Shown here: in pieces, positions 26,633 to 36,838 of the stretch
Layout of the letters: each line of letters starts with the position of its first letter
How positions within the stretch are numbered: position 1 is the stretch's first letter
Source: Azospirillum formosense
GTDB taxonomy: Bacteria; Pseudomonadota; Alphaproteobacteria; Azospirillales; Azospirillaceae
Length of the DNA: 64,000 nucleotides
NCBI RefSeq assembly: GCF_040500525.1
Contig: NZ_CP159403.1
Coordinates: 573,001-637,000, forward strand
Direction: 5' to 3'
The notes under the pieces: model-generated
What the model saw: only the letters and a program-made list of their open reading frames with translations
Told to the model about the DNA's origin: nothing
Databases searched by the model: none
Position numbers and translations under genes: made by a program

Positions 26633-27196
26633 ATGTCCTTGATCAACACCGAGATTAAGCCGTTCAAGGCGACCGCTTTCAAGGGCGGCAAGTTCATCGA
26701 CGTCAGCGACGCCGACCTGAAGGGCAAGTGGTCGGTCGTCTTCTTCTACCCGGCGGACTTCACCTTCGTGTGCCCGACCGAGCTGGAAGACCTGGCCGAT
26801 AACTACAGCGAGTTCCAGAAGCTCGGCGTTGAGATCTACAGCGTTTCGACCGACACCCACTTCTGCCACAAGGCCTGGCACGACACCTCGCCGGCCATCG
26901 GCAAGATCGCCTACACCATGGTCGGCGACCCGACCGGCACGATCTGCCGCAACTTCGAGATCCTGATCGAGGAGAAGGGCCTCGCCGATCGCGGCACCTT
27001 CGTCGTCGACCCGGACGGCAAGATCCAGATCATCGAGATCACCGCCGGCGGCATCGGCCGCGACGCCCGCGAGCTGCTCCGCAAGGTGAAGGCCGCCCAG
27101 TACGTCGCCTCGCACCCGGGCGAGGTCTGCCCGGCCAAGTGGGAAGAGGGTGAGAAGACTCTCGCCCCGTCGCTCGACCTCGTCGGCAAGATCTAA
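26633..27196 (+). CDS. ahpC: Alkyl hydroperoxide reductase subunit C (peroxiredoxin)
   Basis: 187 residues, identical in length to the E. coli protein. Peroxidatic Cys47 lies in [18 protein letters not shown] and resolving Cys166 in [14 protein letters not shown]. It reduces organic and hydrogen peroxides in the cytoplasm and is recycled by AhpF, encoded next. ATG 26633 has GGAG seven bases before it. The interval to ahpF holds a strong hairpin that could make ahpC mRNA more abundant than ahpF. Confidence 0.98.
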   Translation: MSLINTEIKPFKATAFKGGKFIDVSDADLKGKWSVVFFYPADFTFVCPTELEDLADNYSEFQKLGVEIYSVSTDTHFCHKAWHDTSPAIGKIAYTMVGDPTGTICRNFEILIEEKGLADRGTFVVDPDGKIQIIEITAGGIGRDARELLRKVKAAQYVASHPGEVCPAKWEEGEKTLAPSLDLVGKI

Positions 27197-27271
27197 GCCT
27201 CTCCGGCAAGATCATCTGGGAACCGCCGGCCGCAACCGCGGCCGGACGGTTCGGCCGCGGCGCCACGGCTT

Positions 27272-27296
27272 CGGGCCCGGATCGATTCCGGGCCCG
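27272..27296. repeat. Strong hairpin between ahpC and ahpF
   Basis: CGGGCCCGGA and TCCGGGCCCG pair around a short AT-containing loop. There is no T run. It is well placed for partial termination or for protecting the ahpC transcript 3' end. Confidence 0.65.
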
Positions 27297-27446
27297 GATC
27301 ACGAGTGGCCTTCATCCGTTCATCAAGATCTGCCGTTCACCAAGATCCGCCGTTCGACAAGAAACGCTTCAACGAACTTCTGCTGCCCGGACCCGCCCTG
27401 GCGCCACCGGGCTCGCTTCGAAAAACCACTTTCGGGAGCCCTCGCC

Positions 27447-29027
27447 GTGTTGGATAGCAACGTCAAAGGCCAGCTCAAGGCCTATTTCGACAAGATCACG
27501 CAGCCCATCGAACTGGCCGCCTCCCTGGACGACGGCGCCAAGTCGCAGGAAATGCAGGCTCTGCTGCAGGACATCGCGTCCCTGTCGGACAAGATCACCT
27601 ACGTCCGCACCGACGACGACGCGCGCAAGCCCTCCTTCGCGATCAAGCGCACCGGCACCGACATCGGCGTCCGCTTCGCCGGCCTGCCGATGGGCCATGA
27701 ATTCAATTCCCTCATCCTCGCCCTGCTGCAGGTCGGCGGCCACCCCTCCAAGGAATCGGCGGATGTCATCGAGCAGGTGAAGGCGCTGGAGGGTGAGTAC
27801 AGCTTCGAGACCTACTTCTCGCTGTCCTGCCAGAACTGCCCCGACGTGGTGCAGGCCCTGAACCTGATGAGCGTTCTGAACCCGCGGATCAAGCATGTCG
27901 CCATCGACGGCGCGCTGTTCCAGCAGGAGGTTGAATCGCGCAAGATCATGGCCGTCCCGTCGATCTTCCTGAACGGCGAGCCGTTCGGCCAGGGCCGCAT
28001 GGGGCTGGAGCAGATCCTCGCCAAGATCGACACCGGCGCCTCGCAGCGCGACGCGGAGAAGATCAAGGCCAAGGACGCCTTCGACGTGCTGGTGATCGGC
28101 GGCGGCCCGGCCGGCGCCGCGGCGGCGATCTACGCGGCCCGCAAGGGCATCCGCACCGGTGTCGCGGCGGAGCGTTTCGGCGGGCAGGTGCTCGACACCA
28201 TGGCCATCGAGAACTTCATCTCCGTCTCCCACACCGAGGGTCCGAAGCTGGCCACCGCGCTGGAGCAGCACGTCAAGGAGTATGAGGTCGACGTGATGAA
28301 CCTGCAGCGGGCGGAGAAGCTGATCCCCGCCGAGGGGCCGGGCGGCCTGATCGAGGTCCAGCTCGCCAACGGCGCCTCGCTGAAGTCGAAGACGGTGATC
28401 CTGTCCACCGGCGCCCGCTGGCGCCAGATGGGCGTCCCCGGCGAGGACGAGTACCGCAACAAGGGCGTGGCCTACTGCCCGCACTGCGACGGCCCGCTGT
28501 TCAAGGGCAAGCGCGTGGCGGTGATCGGCGGCGGCAACTCCGGCGTCGAGGCGGCCATCGATCTGGCCGGCATCGTCGCCGAGGTGACGCTGATCGAGTT
28601 CGACAGCCAGCTCCGTGCCGACGAGGTGCTTCAGCGCAAGCTGCGCAGCCTGCCCAACGTGCGCGTCATCACGTCGGGTCTGACGACCGAGGTGCATGGC
28701 GACGGCACCAAGGTGACCGGCCTCAGCTACAAGAACCGCAACACCGGTGAGGTGCACCGGGTCGATCTGGAAGGCATCTTCGTGCAGATCGGCCTCGTTC
28801 CCAACACCGAGTGGCTGAAGGGCTCGGTGGCGCTGAGCCCGCGGGGCGAGATCGAGGTGGACGCGCGCGGCCAGACCTCCGTCCCCGGCGTGTTCGCGGC
28901 GGGCGACGCGACGACGGTGCCCTACAAGCAGATCATCATCGCCATGGGCGAGGGCTCGAAGGCCGCGCTGTCGGCCTTCGACTACCTGATCCGCATGGCG
29001 CCGGTGGAGGCCGTCGCCGCGGCGTAA
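27447..29027 (+). CDS. ahpF: Alkyl hydroperoxide reductase subunit F
   Basis: 526 residues from a GTG at 27447 with GGGAG upstream; the frame extends about 300 bases further up without protein-like content. Two N-terminal thioredoxin-like folds carry the redox pair in SCQNCPDVV. Then comes a thioredoxin-reductase-like FAD/NAD domain with [17 protein letters not shown], the [10 protein letters not shown] disulfide, [19 protein letters not shown], and [16 protein letters not shown]. It passes electrons from NADH to AhpC. Confidence 0.97.
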   Translation: MLDSNVKGQLKAYFDKITQPIELAASLDDGAKSQEMQALLQDIASLSDKITYVRTDDDARKPSFAIKRTGTDIGVRFAGLPMGHEFNSLILALLQVGGHPSKESADVIEQVKALEGEYSFETYFSLSCQNCPDVVQALNLMSVLNPRIKHVAIDGALFQQEVESRKIMAVPSIFLNGEPFGQGRMGLEQILAKIDTGASQRDAEKIKAKDAFDVLVIGGGPAGAAAAIYAARKGIRTGVAAERFGGQVLDTMAIENFISVSHTEGPKLATALEQHVKEYEVDVMNLQRAEKLIPAEGPGGLIEVQLANGASLKSKTVILSTGARWRQMGVPGEDEYRNKGVAYCPHCDGPLFKGKRVAVIGGGNSGVEAAIDLAGIVAEVTLIEFDSQLRADEVLQRKLRSLPNVRVITSGLTTEVHGDGTKVTGLSYKNRNTGEVHRVDLEGIFVQIGLVPNTEWLKGSVALSPRGEIEVDARGQTSVPGVFAAGDATTVPYKQIIIAMGEGSKAALSAFDYLIRMAPVEAVAAA

Positions 29028-29048
29028 GGGGTGCGGTTGGTTTGGGAG

Positions 29049-29156
29049 GTGGTCGCGTAGAGCCCCCACCCAACCCTCCCCCGCTTTGCAGGGGAGGGCT
29101 TTTCTCCTCCCCCTGCGAAGCGGGGGGAGGTCGGGAGGGGGGGCCGACGCGACCAC
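29049..29156. repeat. 108-bp composite inverted repeat (REP/MITE-like)
   Basis: Outer arms GTGGTCGCGT (29049-29058) and ACGCGACCAC (29147-29156) are perfect inverted repeats, extended by C-rich and G-rich inner arms. Inside are two hairpins: CCCTCCCC/GGGGAGGG with CTTTTC after it (29074-29108), and CCTCCCC/GGGGAGG around TGCGAAGC. It lies between convergent ahpF and paoC-type genes and probably also terminates ahpF. The matched outer ends suggest a small mobile unit. Confidence 0.8.
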
Positions 29157-29165
29157 TTTCCCTTA

Positions 29166-31438
29166 TCAGCCCAGCCCCGCCAGCACCTTGTCCAGCGTGA
29201 TCGGGAAATCGCGCACGCGCACGCCGGTCGCGTGATGGATGGCGTTGGCGATGGCGGCGGGAACGCCGACGATGCCGATCTCGCCGACCCCCTTGGCGCC
29301 CAGCGCGTTGACCATGTCGTCGTGCTCCTCGACGAACAGCACGTCGATCTCCGGCACGTCGGCGTTCACCGGGACGTGATACTCGGCGTAGTCGTGGTTC
29401 ATCACGCGGCCCAGCCGATGGTCGGTGACGGCCTCCTCCTCCAGCCCCATGCCGATGCCCCAGACCACGGCGCCCTGAATCTGGCTGCGCGCCGTCTTGG
29501 GGTTGATGATGCGCCCGGCGGCGATGGCGCTGACCACGCGGGCCACCCGGATGGTGCCGAGATCCTCGTCCACCCGGACCTCCACGAAGACGGCGGAATG
29601 GGTGGCGAAGGTGTGCCGCGCCCGGGCCAGCAGGTAGGGCAGGGCGCGCGCCTCCTCCTCGATGGACAGGGTGCCGGAGCCGCGCATCACATCGGTGATG
29701 GACAGCCGCCGCGCCCGGTCGTCACGGGCGACCAGATGCCCGTCGGCAAAGAGCACATCCTCCTCCGCCACGCCCTTCAACGGGCTGTCCTCCAGCTTCC
29801 CGGCCAATGCGACGAGCTGTGACCGCACCCGGTCGCACACCGCCTTGACCGCCGAGCCGACGGTGGACACCGTCCAGGACCCGCCCTCGATGGGGGCGGT
29901 GGGCAGCGAGGAGTCGCCCAGGCAGAAGGTCACCTCCTCGATCGGCAGGCCCAGCACGTCGGCGGCGATCTGCGTCATGACGGTGTAGGTGCCGGTGCCG
30001 ATGTCGGCGGTGGCGCTCGACACCACCAGCTTCCCGTCGACTCCCAGGACCGCCTTGGCGGCGGCCTGCCCCTGCATGGCGTCCCAGACCCCCGCCGCCA
30101 TGCCCCAGCCGATCAGCTCCCGCCCCTCGCGCATGGAACGCGGCGCGGGGCTGCGCTTCGCCCAGCCGAACCGCTCCGCCCCCTGCCGGAAGCAGGCGCG
30201 CAGCTCCTTGCTTGAGAAAGGGTTTCCGGTGTTGGGGTCGGTCTCGGCGTAGTTCTTCAGGCGAAGCTCCAGCGGGTCCATGCCGAGCTTGCAGGCCAGC
30301 TCGTCCATGGCGATTTCCAGCGCCGGGACGCCGGTCGCCGCACCCGGCGCGCGCTGGTCCAAGGGGGTGTGCACGTCCAGCCGCGACAGCTTGTAGTCCA
30401 GCCGGACGTTGTCGCACGTGTACTGCTGGCCCGACCAGTTGACGACGATCTCCACATAGTTCTCGTTCCGGGAGCTTTCCTGCACCGCCTCGTGGATCAG
30501 CGCCCGCAGCGTGCCGTCGCGGTCGGCCCCCAGCGCCACCCGCTGGATGGTTTCGGGGCGGTGGCCGAAGCTGAACATCTGAGGGCGCGACAGCTCCACC
30601 CGGACGGAGCGTCTCAACTGCGTCGCCGCCAGCATGGCCATGAAGAGCTGATGCTGCGGCCGCAAGCCCGAGCCGAAGGCGCCGCCGACGAAGGGCGACA
30701 TCACCCGCACGGCGGATTTGGGCAGGCCGAAGACGTTGCAGACGTAGGTGTGGCAGTTCTGCGCGCCCTGGGTCTTGTCGTGGACGGTCAGCGTGCCGTC
30801 GTCGTGGTGCAGGACGGTGGTGGCGTGCATCTCCATCGGGTTGTGGTATTCCGCCGCCTGGGTGAACTCCGCGTCCACCTGGACGGGCGAGTCGAGGAAG
30901 GCCTGCTCCGGGTTGCCGCGCGGCTTCGGCGGGGGCTGGAATCCGCCCTTGTCCTTGCCGGGGGTGAAGGTGTTCGCGCGGTTGGCGCGCAGGTCGGTCT
31001 GGTGGGGGGCCGTCTCATACTCGATGTGGACGAGGCGGGCGGCGTAGCGGGCCAGCTCGAAACTCTCGGCGATCACCAGCGCAACCGGTTGGAGCGCGTG
31101 GTGGATCTCCGCGTCGTAGAGCGGCCGGAAGGGAGCGCCCTTGGGCGCGTCGTCGTCCTTCCATTTGCGGTCGAACCAGGCGAGGCTCGGCCGGTTCTCG
31201 TGGGTGAAGACATGGATGACGCCGGGCAGGGCCAGCGCCGCCGCCGTGTCGATGCGGGTGATCCGCCCGCGCGCGATGCCGCTGGAGACGATGTAGCCGT
31301 GGGCGAGGTCCGGCAAGCTGAATTCGGCGGCGTAATGGGCCTCGCCGGTCACCTTCTTGCGCCCGTCCACCCGGCTGACGGGCTTGCCGATGGGGCCGTT
31401 GGGCTCCGTCAGGAAGCCGGGGATGCTGGGAATGGCGA

Positions 31439-31442
<4 letters not shown>
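29166..31442 (-). CDS. paoC: Xanthine dehydrogenase-family aldehyde oxidoreductase, molybdenum subunit
   Basis: 758 residues. Contains the family's FTHENRPSL-type N-terminal region, GAQNCHTYVCNVFGLP, FVGGAFGSGLRPQHQLF (Mo-pterin binding), RAPGAATGVPALEIAMDELA and the C-terminal GAKGVGEIGIVGVPAAIANA, which holds the expected catalytic Glu. Together with the next two genes (FAD/Fe-S and 2Fe-2S subunits) it forms a PaoABC-type complex oxidising aldehydes. The ATG overlaps the upstream stop (ATGA). It needs the Mo cofactor that MoeA helps make. Confidence 0.92.
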
Positions 31443-32433
<991 letters not shown>

Positions 32434-32437
<4 letters not shown>

Positions 32438-32970
32438 GGCGCGCCCTCCGCCTTCGGGGCCACGGTGGCCATGGCCTGTCGGATCGCCGCCACGATGTTG
32501 GGGTAGGCCCCGCAGCGGCAGAGGTTGCCGCTCATCAGCTCCCGGATCTCGTCGTCGGTGGTGGCCTTGCCCTCGGCGATCAGCCCCGCCGCGGAACAGA
32601 TCTGGCCCGGCGTGCAATAGCCGCACTGGAAGGCGTCATGCTCGATGAAGGCTTCTTGGAGCGGGTGGAGCGCGTCGCCGGTGGTCAGCCCCTCGATGGT
32701 GGTGACCTTGCGGCCGTCCTGCATCGCCGCCAGCGTCAGGCAGGAATTGATGCGCCGCCCGTCCACCAGAACGGTGCAGGCCCCGCACTGGCCATGGTCG
32801 CAACCCTTCTTGGTGCCGGTCAGGTCGAGGTGCAGGCGCAGCGCGTCCAGCAGGGTCGTCCAGGGGGCGAGGTGAAGCGTCCGCTCCACCCCGTTGACGT
32901 TCAGCGTGACGGGAATCGGTTCGGGGGGAGGCGCGGGGGCCGGGCGCAGGCTGGCCTTGAGCTGTGCCAT
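32434..32970 (-). CDS. paoA: Aldehyde oxidoreductase, 2Fe-2S subunit
   Basis: 178 residues. The N-terminal ferredoxin domain has GCDHGQCGACTVLVDG and SCLTLA; the C-terminal helical domain has QCGYCTPGQI and NLCRCGAYPNI. Together they bind two 2Fe-2S clusters. Unlike E. coli PaoA there is no twin-arginine signal at the N-terminus (MAQLKASLRPAPAPPPEP), so the complex is expected to stay in the cytoplasm. It is first in the three-gene unit; the promoter must lie in 32971-33151. Confidence 0.93.
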
Positions 32971-33151
32971 GGAGACTCCGGATCTGCGGGGGAGCGCCGG
33001 ACGCCGCCACGACGAAGGGCTGCGCCGGCTTCACATGTCCGGACAACAGGAGGTTGGCACCACCGTTCCGCTGTCGAAATGAACGATCCGGGAACGCGGG
33101 ATGCGCGTCCCGGGCACAGGTGGACGGTTCGGGGGCTTGCGGCTCCCGCCG

Positions 33152-34783
33152 TTACTTCTTCGCGGTGCCGGCCATGCCGGACTTCTCCGCGGCGTCGAGC
33201 AGGGTGACGACCTCCGGGGCGACCCACCAGCGGCAGCGCTTGCGCTCGTCGCTCGACACGGCGATGACGCGGTCGATCAGGCGGGACTCCGACTCACCGA
33301 ACGTCTTCTGCTGCCGCAGGGCCGCCTCGATCACCCCGGCCAGCGCGATGTCGAGCGCGGTGATCTCGATGGGGTAGCTCAGCATGTCCGCCAGATCGGC
33401 GAGCTGACCCAACGTCCGCAGCCCCTCCGCGGCGCCGGTGGAGGACAGGCGGCGGAACACCGTGGCGACGTGGTTGCCGTCCTCGGCCCGCCACGGCTTG
33501 CCCGACGACACGATGCCGCGCCGCGCCAGCTGCGCCTGGAACTCGTTGACGAAGCGCACGCGCTCCATCAGCGGGTCCAGCACGCTGTGCATGGTCAGCG
33601 CCTCGATCCGCCGGGCGAGGACGGGGGCAAGATCCTCATGCACCGCGTTGCTCAGCTCGCGGAACGCCTGATGGACCATGTTGCGTTCGCGGTCGGTGGT
33701 GTCCAGTTCCAGCGCGTGGACGGCGTCGTACCAGGCCAGGAAATGCTGGAGCTGGGCGGAGGGGTGGTCGCGGTCGTCCACCGCGTCCGCCACCAGCAGG
33801 CCCGGCTTGCTGAGGAAGCTGCCGGTCAGCGTCGTCTTCAGAGCCTCCGCGGCGACCAGGAGACGGCCGATGATCGCGTCCTTCGCCACGGCGACGGGAA
33901 AGGTTTCGAACAGGCGGGTCGCCAAGGCGGCGTCGTCGCGCCGGTGCAGGCCGGCCACCGCGAACATGGCGGCCCCGTCTCGCGTGCAGTCGCCGCGCCG
34001 CGCCATCTCCCGCGCCAGACGCACCGGGTCGCCGTGCAGCAGCGACGGCAGGGGCTGGCCCGCCCAGGCGGGGGCCGCCTGAAGGATGGTTTCCATCCGC
34101 TCCAGCTCGGCACGGGCGACTCCCTCGCGCTGGCGGATGCCGTGGCGTTTCAACATCTGCGCGCGGAAGCCCGACACCTCGGCCAGGAAGGCGGTCGCCT
34201 CCGCCGGCGTGGCGCGCAGGCGGGCCAGCACGGCGAGGCTGCGCTGGCGCAATTCGTCTGCCCAGACCTGCGCCTCGGCGGAGGCGAAGATCTCGTTCAG
34301 CGGCTGATCCTTGGCGAGCCGGGCCACCGTCTCCTGGACGCGGCCGACCAGCGGTTCCATGCGCGGTGCCAGGGCGAACCACCAGGCGCTGACGTCCGCC
34401 AGATGCAGGGCGCCGGCCAGCCGGACCCCGCTGGTCAGCAGGGAATCGTCGCGCAGAATCAGGGCGTCGAACAGGCCGGTCCAGACACGGCGCGCGTGCT
34501 CCGACCGCCGTCCGTTCAGCATGGTGACCAGCATCTGGGCGACCGGCTCGGCCATGTCCTCCAGATACCCGTCGCGGATCATCTTGTAGAGCTGGAGCTT
34601 CTGCCCGTGGTCCAGCGGGGCCAGCACGTCGGACACACGCTTCAGGCTGTTGTCCCGTCCGCCGGCCAGGTCGGGCATGGCGAGGTGCAGCGGCATCGCC
34701 GACATCGCATCGGGCGCAACGCCGTCGACCGCCTGCGTCTCTTTCGACATCGGGAACTTTGCCATGGTCGGACCCATCCGCAT
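33152..34783 (-). CDS. Large uncharacterised cytoplasmic protein
   Basis: 543 residues from ATG 34783; ATG 34765 (MAKFPMSKET) is equally plausible and neither has a good ribosome-binding site. Not recognised. It is mainly alpha-helical, rich in Ala, Leu and Arg, with no signal peptide or membrane segment. It includes stretches such as EPLVGRVQETVARLAKDQPL and NAVHEDLAPVLARRIEALTM that look like repeated helical bundles, and ends in a charged tail. An AT-rich 200-base region precedes it. No enzymatic motif is visible. Codon use matches its neighbours, so it is probably a long-term resident gene. Confidence 0.8.
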   Translation of the reverse strand: MRMGPTMAKFPMSKETQAVDGVAPDAMSAMPLHLAMPDLAGGRDNSLKRVSDVLAPLDHGQKLQLYKMIRDGYLEDMAEPVAQMLVTMLNGRRSEHARRVWTGLFDALILRDDSLLTSGVRLAGALHLADVSAWWFALAPRMEPLVGRVQETVARLAKDQPLNEIFASAEAQVWADELRQRSLAVLARLRATPAEATAFLAEVSGFRAQMLKRHGIRQREGVARAELERMETILQAAPAWAGQPLPSLLHGDPVRLAREMARRGDCTRDGAAMFAVAGLHRRDDAALATRLFETFPVAVAKDAIIGRLLVAAEALKTTLTGSFLSKPGLLVADAVDDRDHPSAQLQHFLAWYDAVHALELDTTDRERNMVHQAFRELSNAVHEDLAPVLARRIEALTMHSVLDPLMERVRFVNEFQAQLARRGIVSSGKPWRAEDGNHVATVFRRLSSTGAAEGLRTLGQLADLADMLSYPIEITALDIALAGVIEAALRQQKTFGESESRLIDRVIAVSSDERKRCRWWVAPEVVTLLDAAEKSGMAGTAKK

Positions 34784-34980
34784 CGAAGCGTGTGGAAATT
34801 CAATCTAAGATCGATTGGATATGGTTTCTAGAATATGGCTAAAAAGCCTAACGAATCGCTAAGCGGTGACAAAGACAGATTTCCGCGGTCTCTATGACGA
34901 AATGCAACAAGTTTGGCGAAGCGCAAGCAAAGATGAGTCATTGACCGTTACATTTAAAACACAACCCAGGCGCTTGTGAG

Positions 34981-35634
34981 TCAGCCCTTCAACGGGCGGG
35001 CCTTCGCCGGCTCGGCGGGCTTGCGTGCAGGGATGGGCGGGGCGCTGCGTTCCCGCCCTTCCTCCCCAAGGAAGCCCTGCGCCGCGACGACGGCGGAACG
35101 CCAGGGGCGGTCCATCGCCATCCAGTTCTCGAAGGGCAGGCGGTCGAGGGGCAGGCCCGGCCAGGACGCGGAGAACAGGCCGGAGATCATCCAGCCGGCG
35201 AGCAGCGTGACCGCCAGCTGTTCGGAGAATCCGCCGGTCTTCAGGATGGGCAGAGCGAAATTGCGCCGCCGCTTGATCGGCCACAGCAGCGGAAGCCCCG
35301 CCGGAGTCAGCAGGTCGCCCGCCAGATGGGTCAGGTAGCCGATCAGGAAGGGCAGGATCAGGTGCGAGTAATCCGCGTATTCGTGCAGGACCCAAAAGCA
35401 CCCCGCGATGGCCAGCGTGGAGTGGGTGACGCCGCGATGCCCGAAGACGGCGGAGATGATGTTCGACAGGGGCCGCATCAATTGGCCGAGCGTCGATTTG
35501 GGGTGGTCGATGTCGGGCGCCAGCGACCCGATCACCGCCGCCCCGAAAGCCACCACGTCGAAGGGCAGGCCGAATCGCGCCGAGGCGTAAAACCACGCCG
35601 CCCCGCCGACGATCATGTGGGAAGACGCCATCAT
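34981..35634 (-). CDS. YdjM-type membrane-bound metal-dependent hydrolase family protein
   Basis: 217 residues. MMASSHMIVGGAAWFYA, SLAPDIDHPKSTLGQ, GHRGVTHSTLA and PFLIGYLTHLAGDLLTPAGL give the His/Asp pattern of the YdjM (DUF457) family, with about four membrane segments. The C-terminal 35 residues are a basic, Pro-rich cytoplasmic tail. E. coli YdjM is LexA-controlled and linked to membrane maintenance; no LexA box was recognised here. Two adjacent ATG codons (35634, 35631) could both serve as start. Confidence 0.85.
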   Translation of the reverse strand: MMASSHMIVGGAAWFYASARFGLPFDVVAFGAAVIGSLAPDIDHPKSTLGQLMRPLSNIISAVFGHRGVTHSTLAIAGCFWVLHEYADYSHLILPFLIGYLTHLAGDLLTPAGLPLLWPIKRRRNFALPILKTGGFSEQLAVTLLAGWMISGLFSASWPGLPLDRLPFENWMAMDRPWRSAVVAAQGFLGEEGRERSAPPIPARKPAEPAKARPLKG

Positions 35635-35848
35635 GGACGGTCACCGCCGGACGAACGATGAGGCACAGGGCGTCAGAACGCGCGAAGGCTGTGCCTGGGT
35701 GACGGCCACTCTGTCGGATGCTCCCGGATTCCTGGTTCCTAACACTAGGACAGAAGTCGCGACCACACAATCACGGCCTGATCAAGAGGGATTCCGAAAT
35801 GACATGGCGCCCATGCGTTCACGTGCATTTGTGACGCGGGGGGCGTGT

Positions 35849-36268
35849 TCAGCCGGCCGGTCCGCGGGTGCAGGTGGCGCCGATGGCGCGCAGGGCGTTG
35901 CGCACCCGCCCGACGCTCTCGCGGTCCGGCAGGCTGTACCAGGTGATGGTCAGGGCGACGGGGGCGGCGCGGCGCAGTCCGTGCACGTCGCCGGGCGCGG
36001 CCTCGACGACGCGGCCCTGGCTGCCGACGAACCAGCGCCAGCGCTGGCCCTCCCCGTCGGCCAGCGATTGCCAGACCTCGCGGGAATCCCGGTAATAGGC
36101 CCCGCCCCCGGCGTCCGCCGCGTCGGCATAGAGGTAGAGCGGGTTTTCCGGCGACAGGGAGAGCAGCAAATGCTGGACGGACCGCGGCCCGCCGGTGCGG
36201 ATGACGGCGTCGGGAAGCGGCTCGTCGCCGTCCTGGCCATAGTCGAACATGGTGGAGCCGCGGTGCAT
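35849..36268 (-). CDS. Hypothetical protein
   Basis: 139 residues, or 133 if the second ATG at 36250 (MFDYGQDG) is used; no clear ribosome-binding site for either. Not recognised. The sequence mixes strands and helices (PRSVQHLLLSLSPENPLYLY, VALTITWYSLPDRESVGRVR), with no signal or membrane segment. It starts 25 bases after a cupin gene on the same strand and is probably in its operon. Confidence 0.65.
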   Translation of the reverse strand: MHRGSTMFDYGQDGDEPLPDAVIRTGGPRSVQHLLLSLSPENPLYLYADAADAGGGAYYRDSREVWQSLADGEGQRWRWFVGSQGRVVEAAPGDVHGLRRAAPVALTITWYSLPDRESVGRVRNALRAIGATCTRGPAG

Positions 36269-36293
36269 CGGTCAGTCGGATTGGGCGTGGGGA

Positions 36294-36593
36294 TCAGCCG
36301 GGCTGGAGGAATTCGACCTCGACGAAGACGATGTCGCTGTCGCCGTCGTTGATGACGTTGTGGCTGACGCCGGCCTTGCGGAAATAGGAGCGGCCCGGCT
36401 CCAGCGGGAACTGGCGGGCGTTGCCGTCGGGATCGACGATGGTGAAGGCGCCGGCCGTCACCGGGACGATCACATAGTCGTAGCCGTGCACATGGGCGCC
36501 GGTCTCGGCCCCCGGCACCAGACGCCATTCGGTGACGCGGGTGCGCTCGTTCTCGACATGCTGGGTGGAAACCGCCTGCGGACGGGTGCTCAT
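36294..36593 (-). CDS. Small single-domain cupin protein
   Basis: 99 residues. The beta-barrel motif 1 is GAETGAHVHGYDYVIVPVTAG, and motif 2 is PGRSYFRKAGVSHNVINDGD, with two His in the first and one in the second as metal ligands. Many such small cupins bind or isomerise small acids; the reaction is unknown. GGAGGG precedes the ATG. It heads a short operon with the hypothetical gene downstream. Confidence 0.88.
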   Translation of the reverse strand: MSTRPQAVSTQHVENERTRVTEWRLVPGAETGAHVHGYDYVIVPVTAGAFTIVDPDGNARQFPLEPGRSYFRKAGVSHNVINDGDSDIVFVEVEFLQPG

Positions 36594-36838
36594 CTTCCGG
36601 TGCCCTCCTTGCTCTTCTCGTTGGGTCCTTTCAAAAGAACAATTCGTGTACCACGAAGCCCGAGCCGCGCCCAGACGGAAGAGTGCCGGGCGCCGTTCCT
36701 TCGGACTCCTTTGGCGAGCCGCCCCCCTCCATTGGGGGATGTCTACCTACGATTGAATCCGTGACCCGGCGACTCCCTGCAGCTTAGCCTTGCCGGTCCG
36801 TACCGCGCAAAACCGTCAGGGAGGGGCGTCAGGCCGGC

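Noticed and set aside
27369..29156. 595-codon minus-strand frame opposite ahpF
   Set aside because: Antisense shadow of ahpF with repetitive His/Leu/Asp/Gln content.
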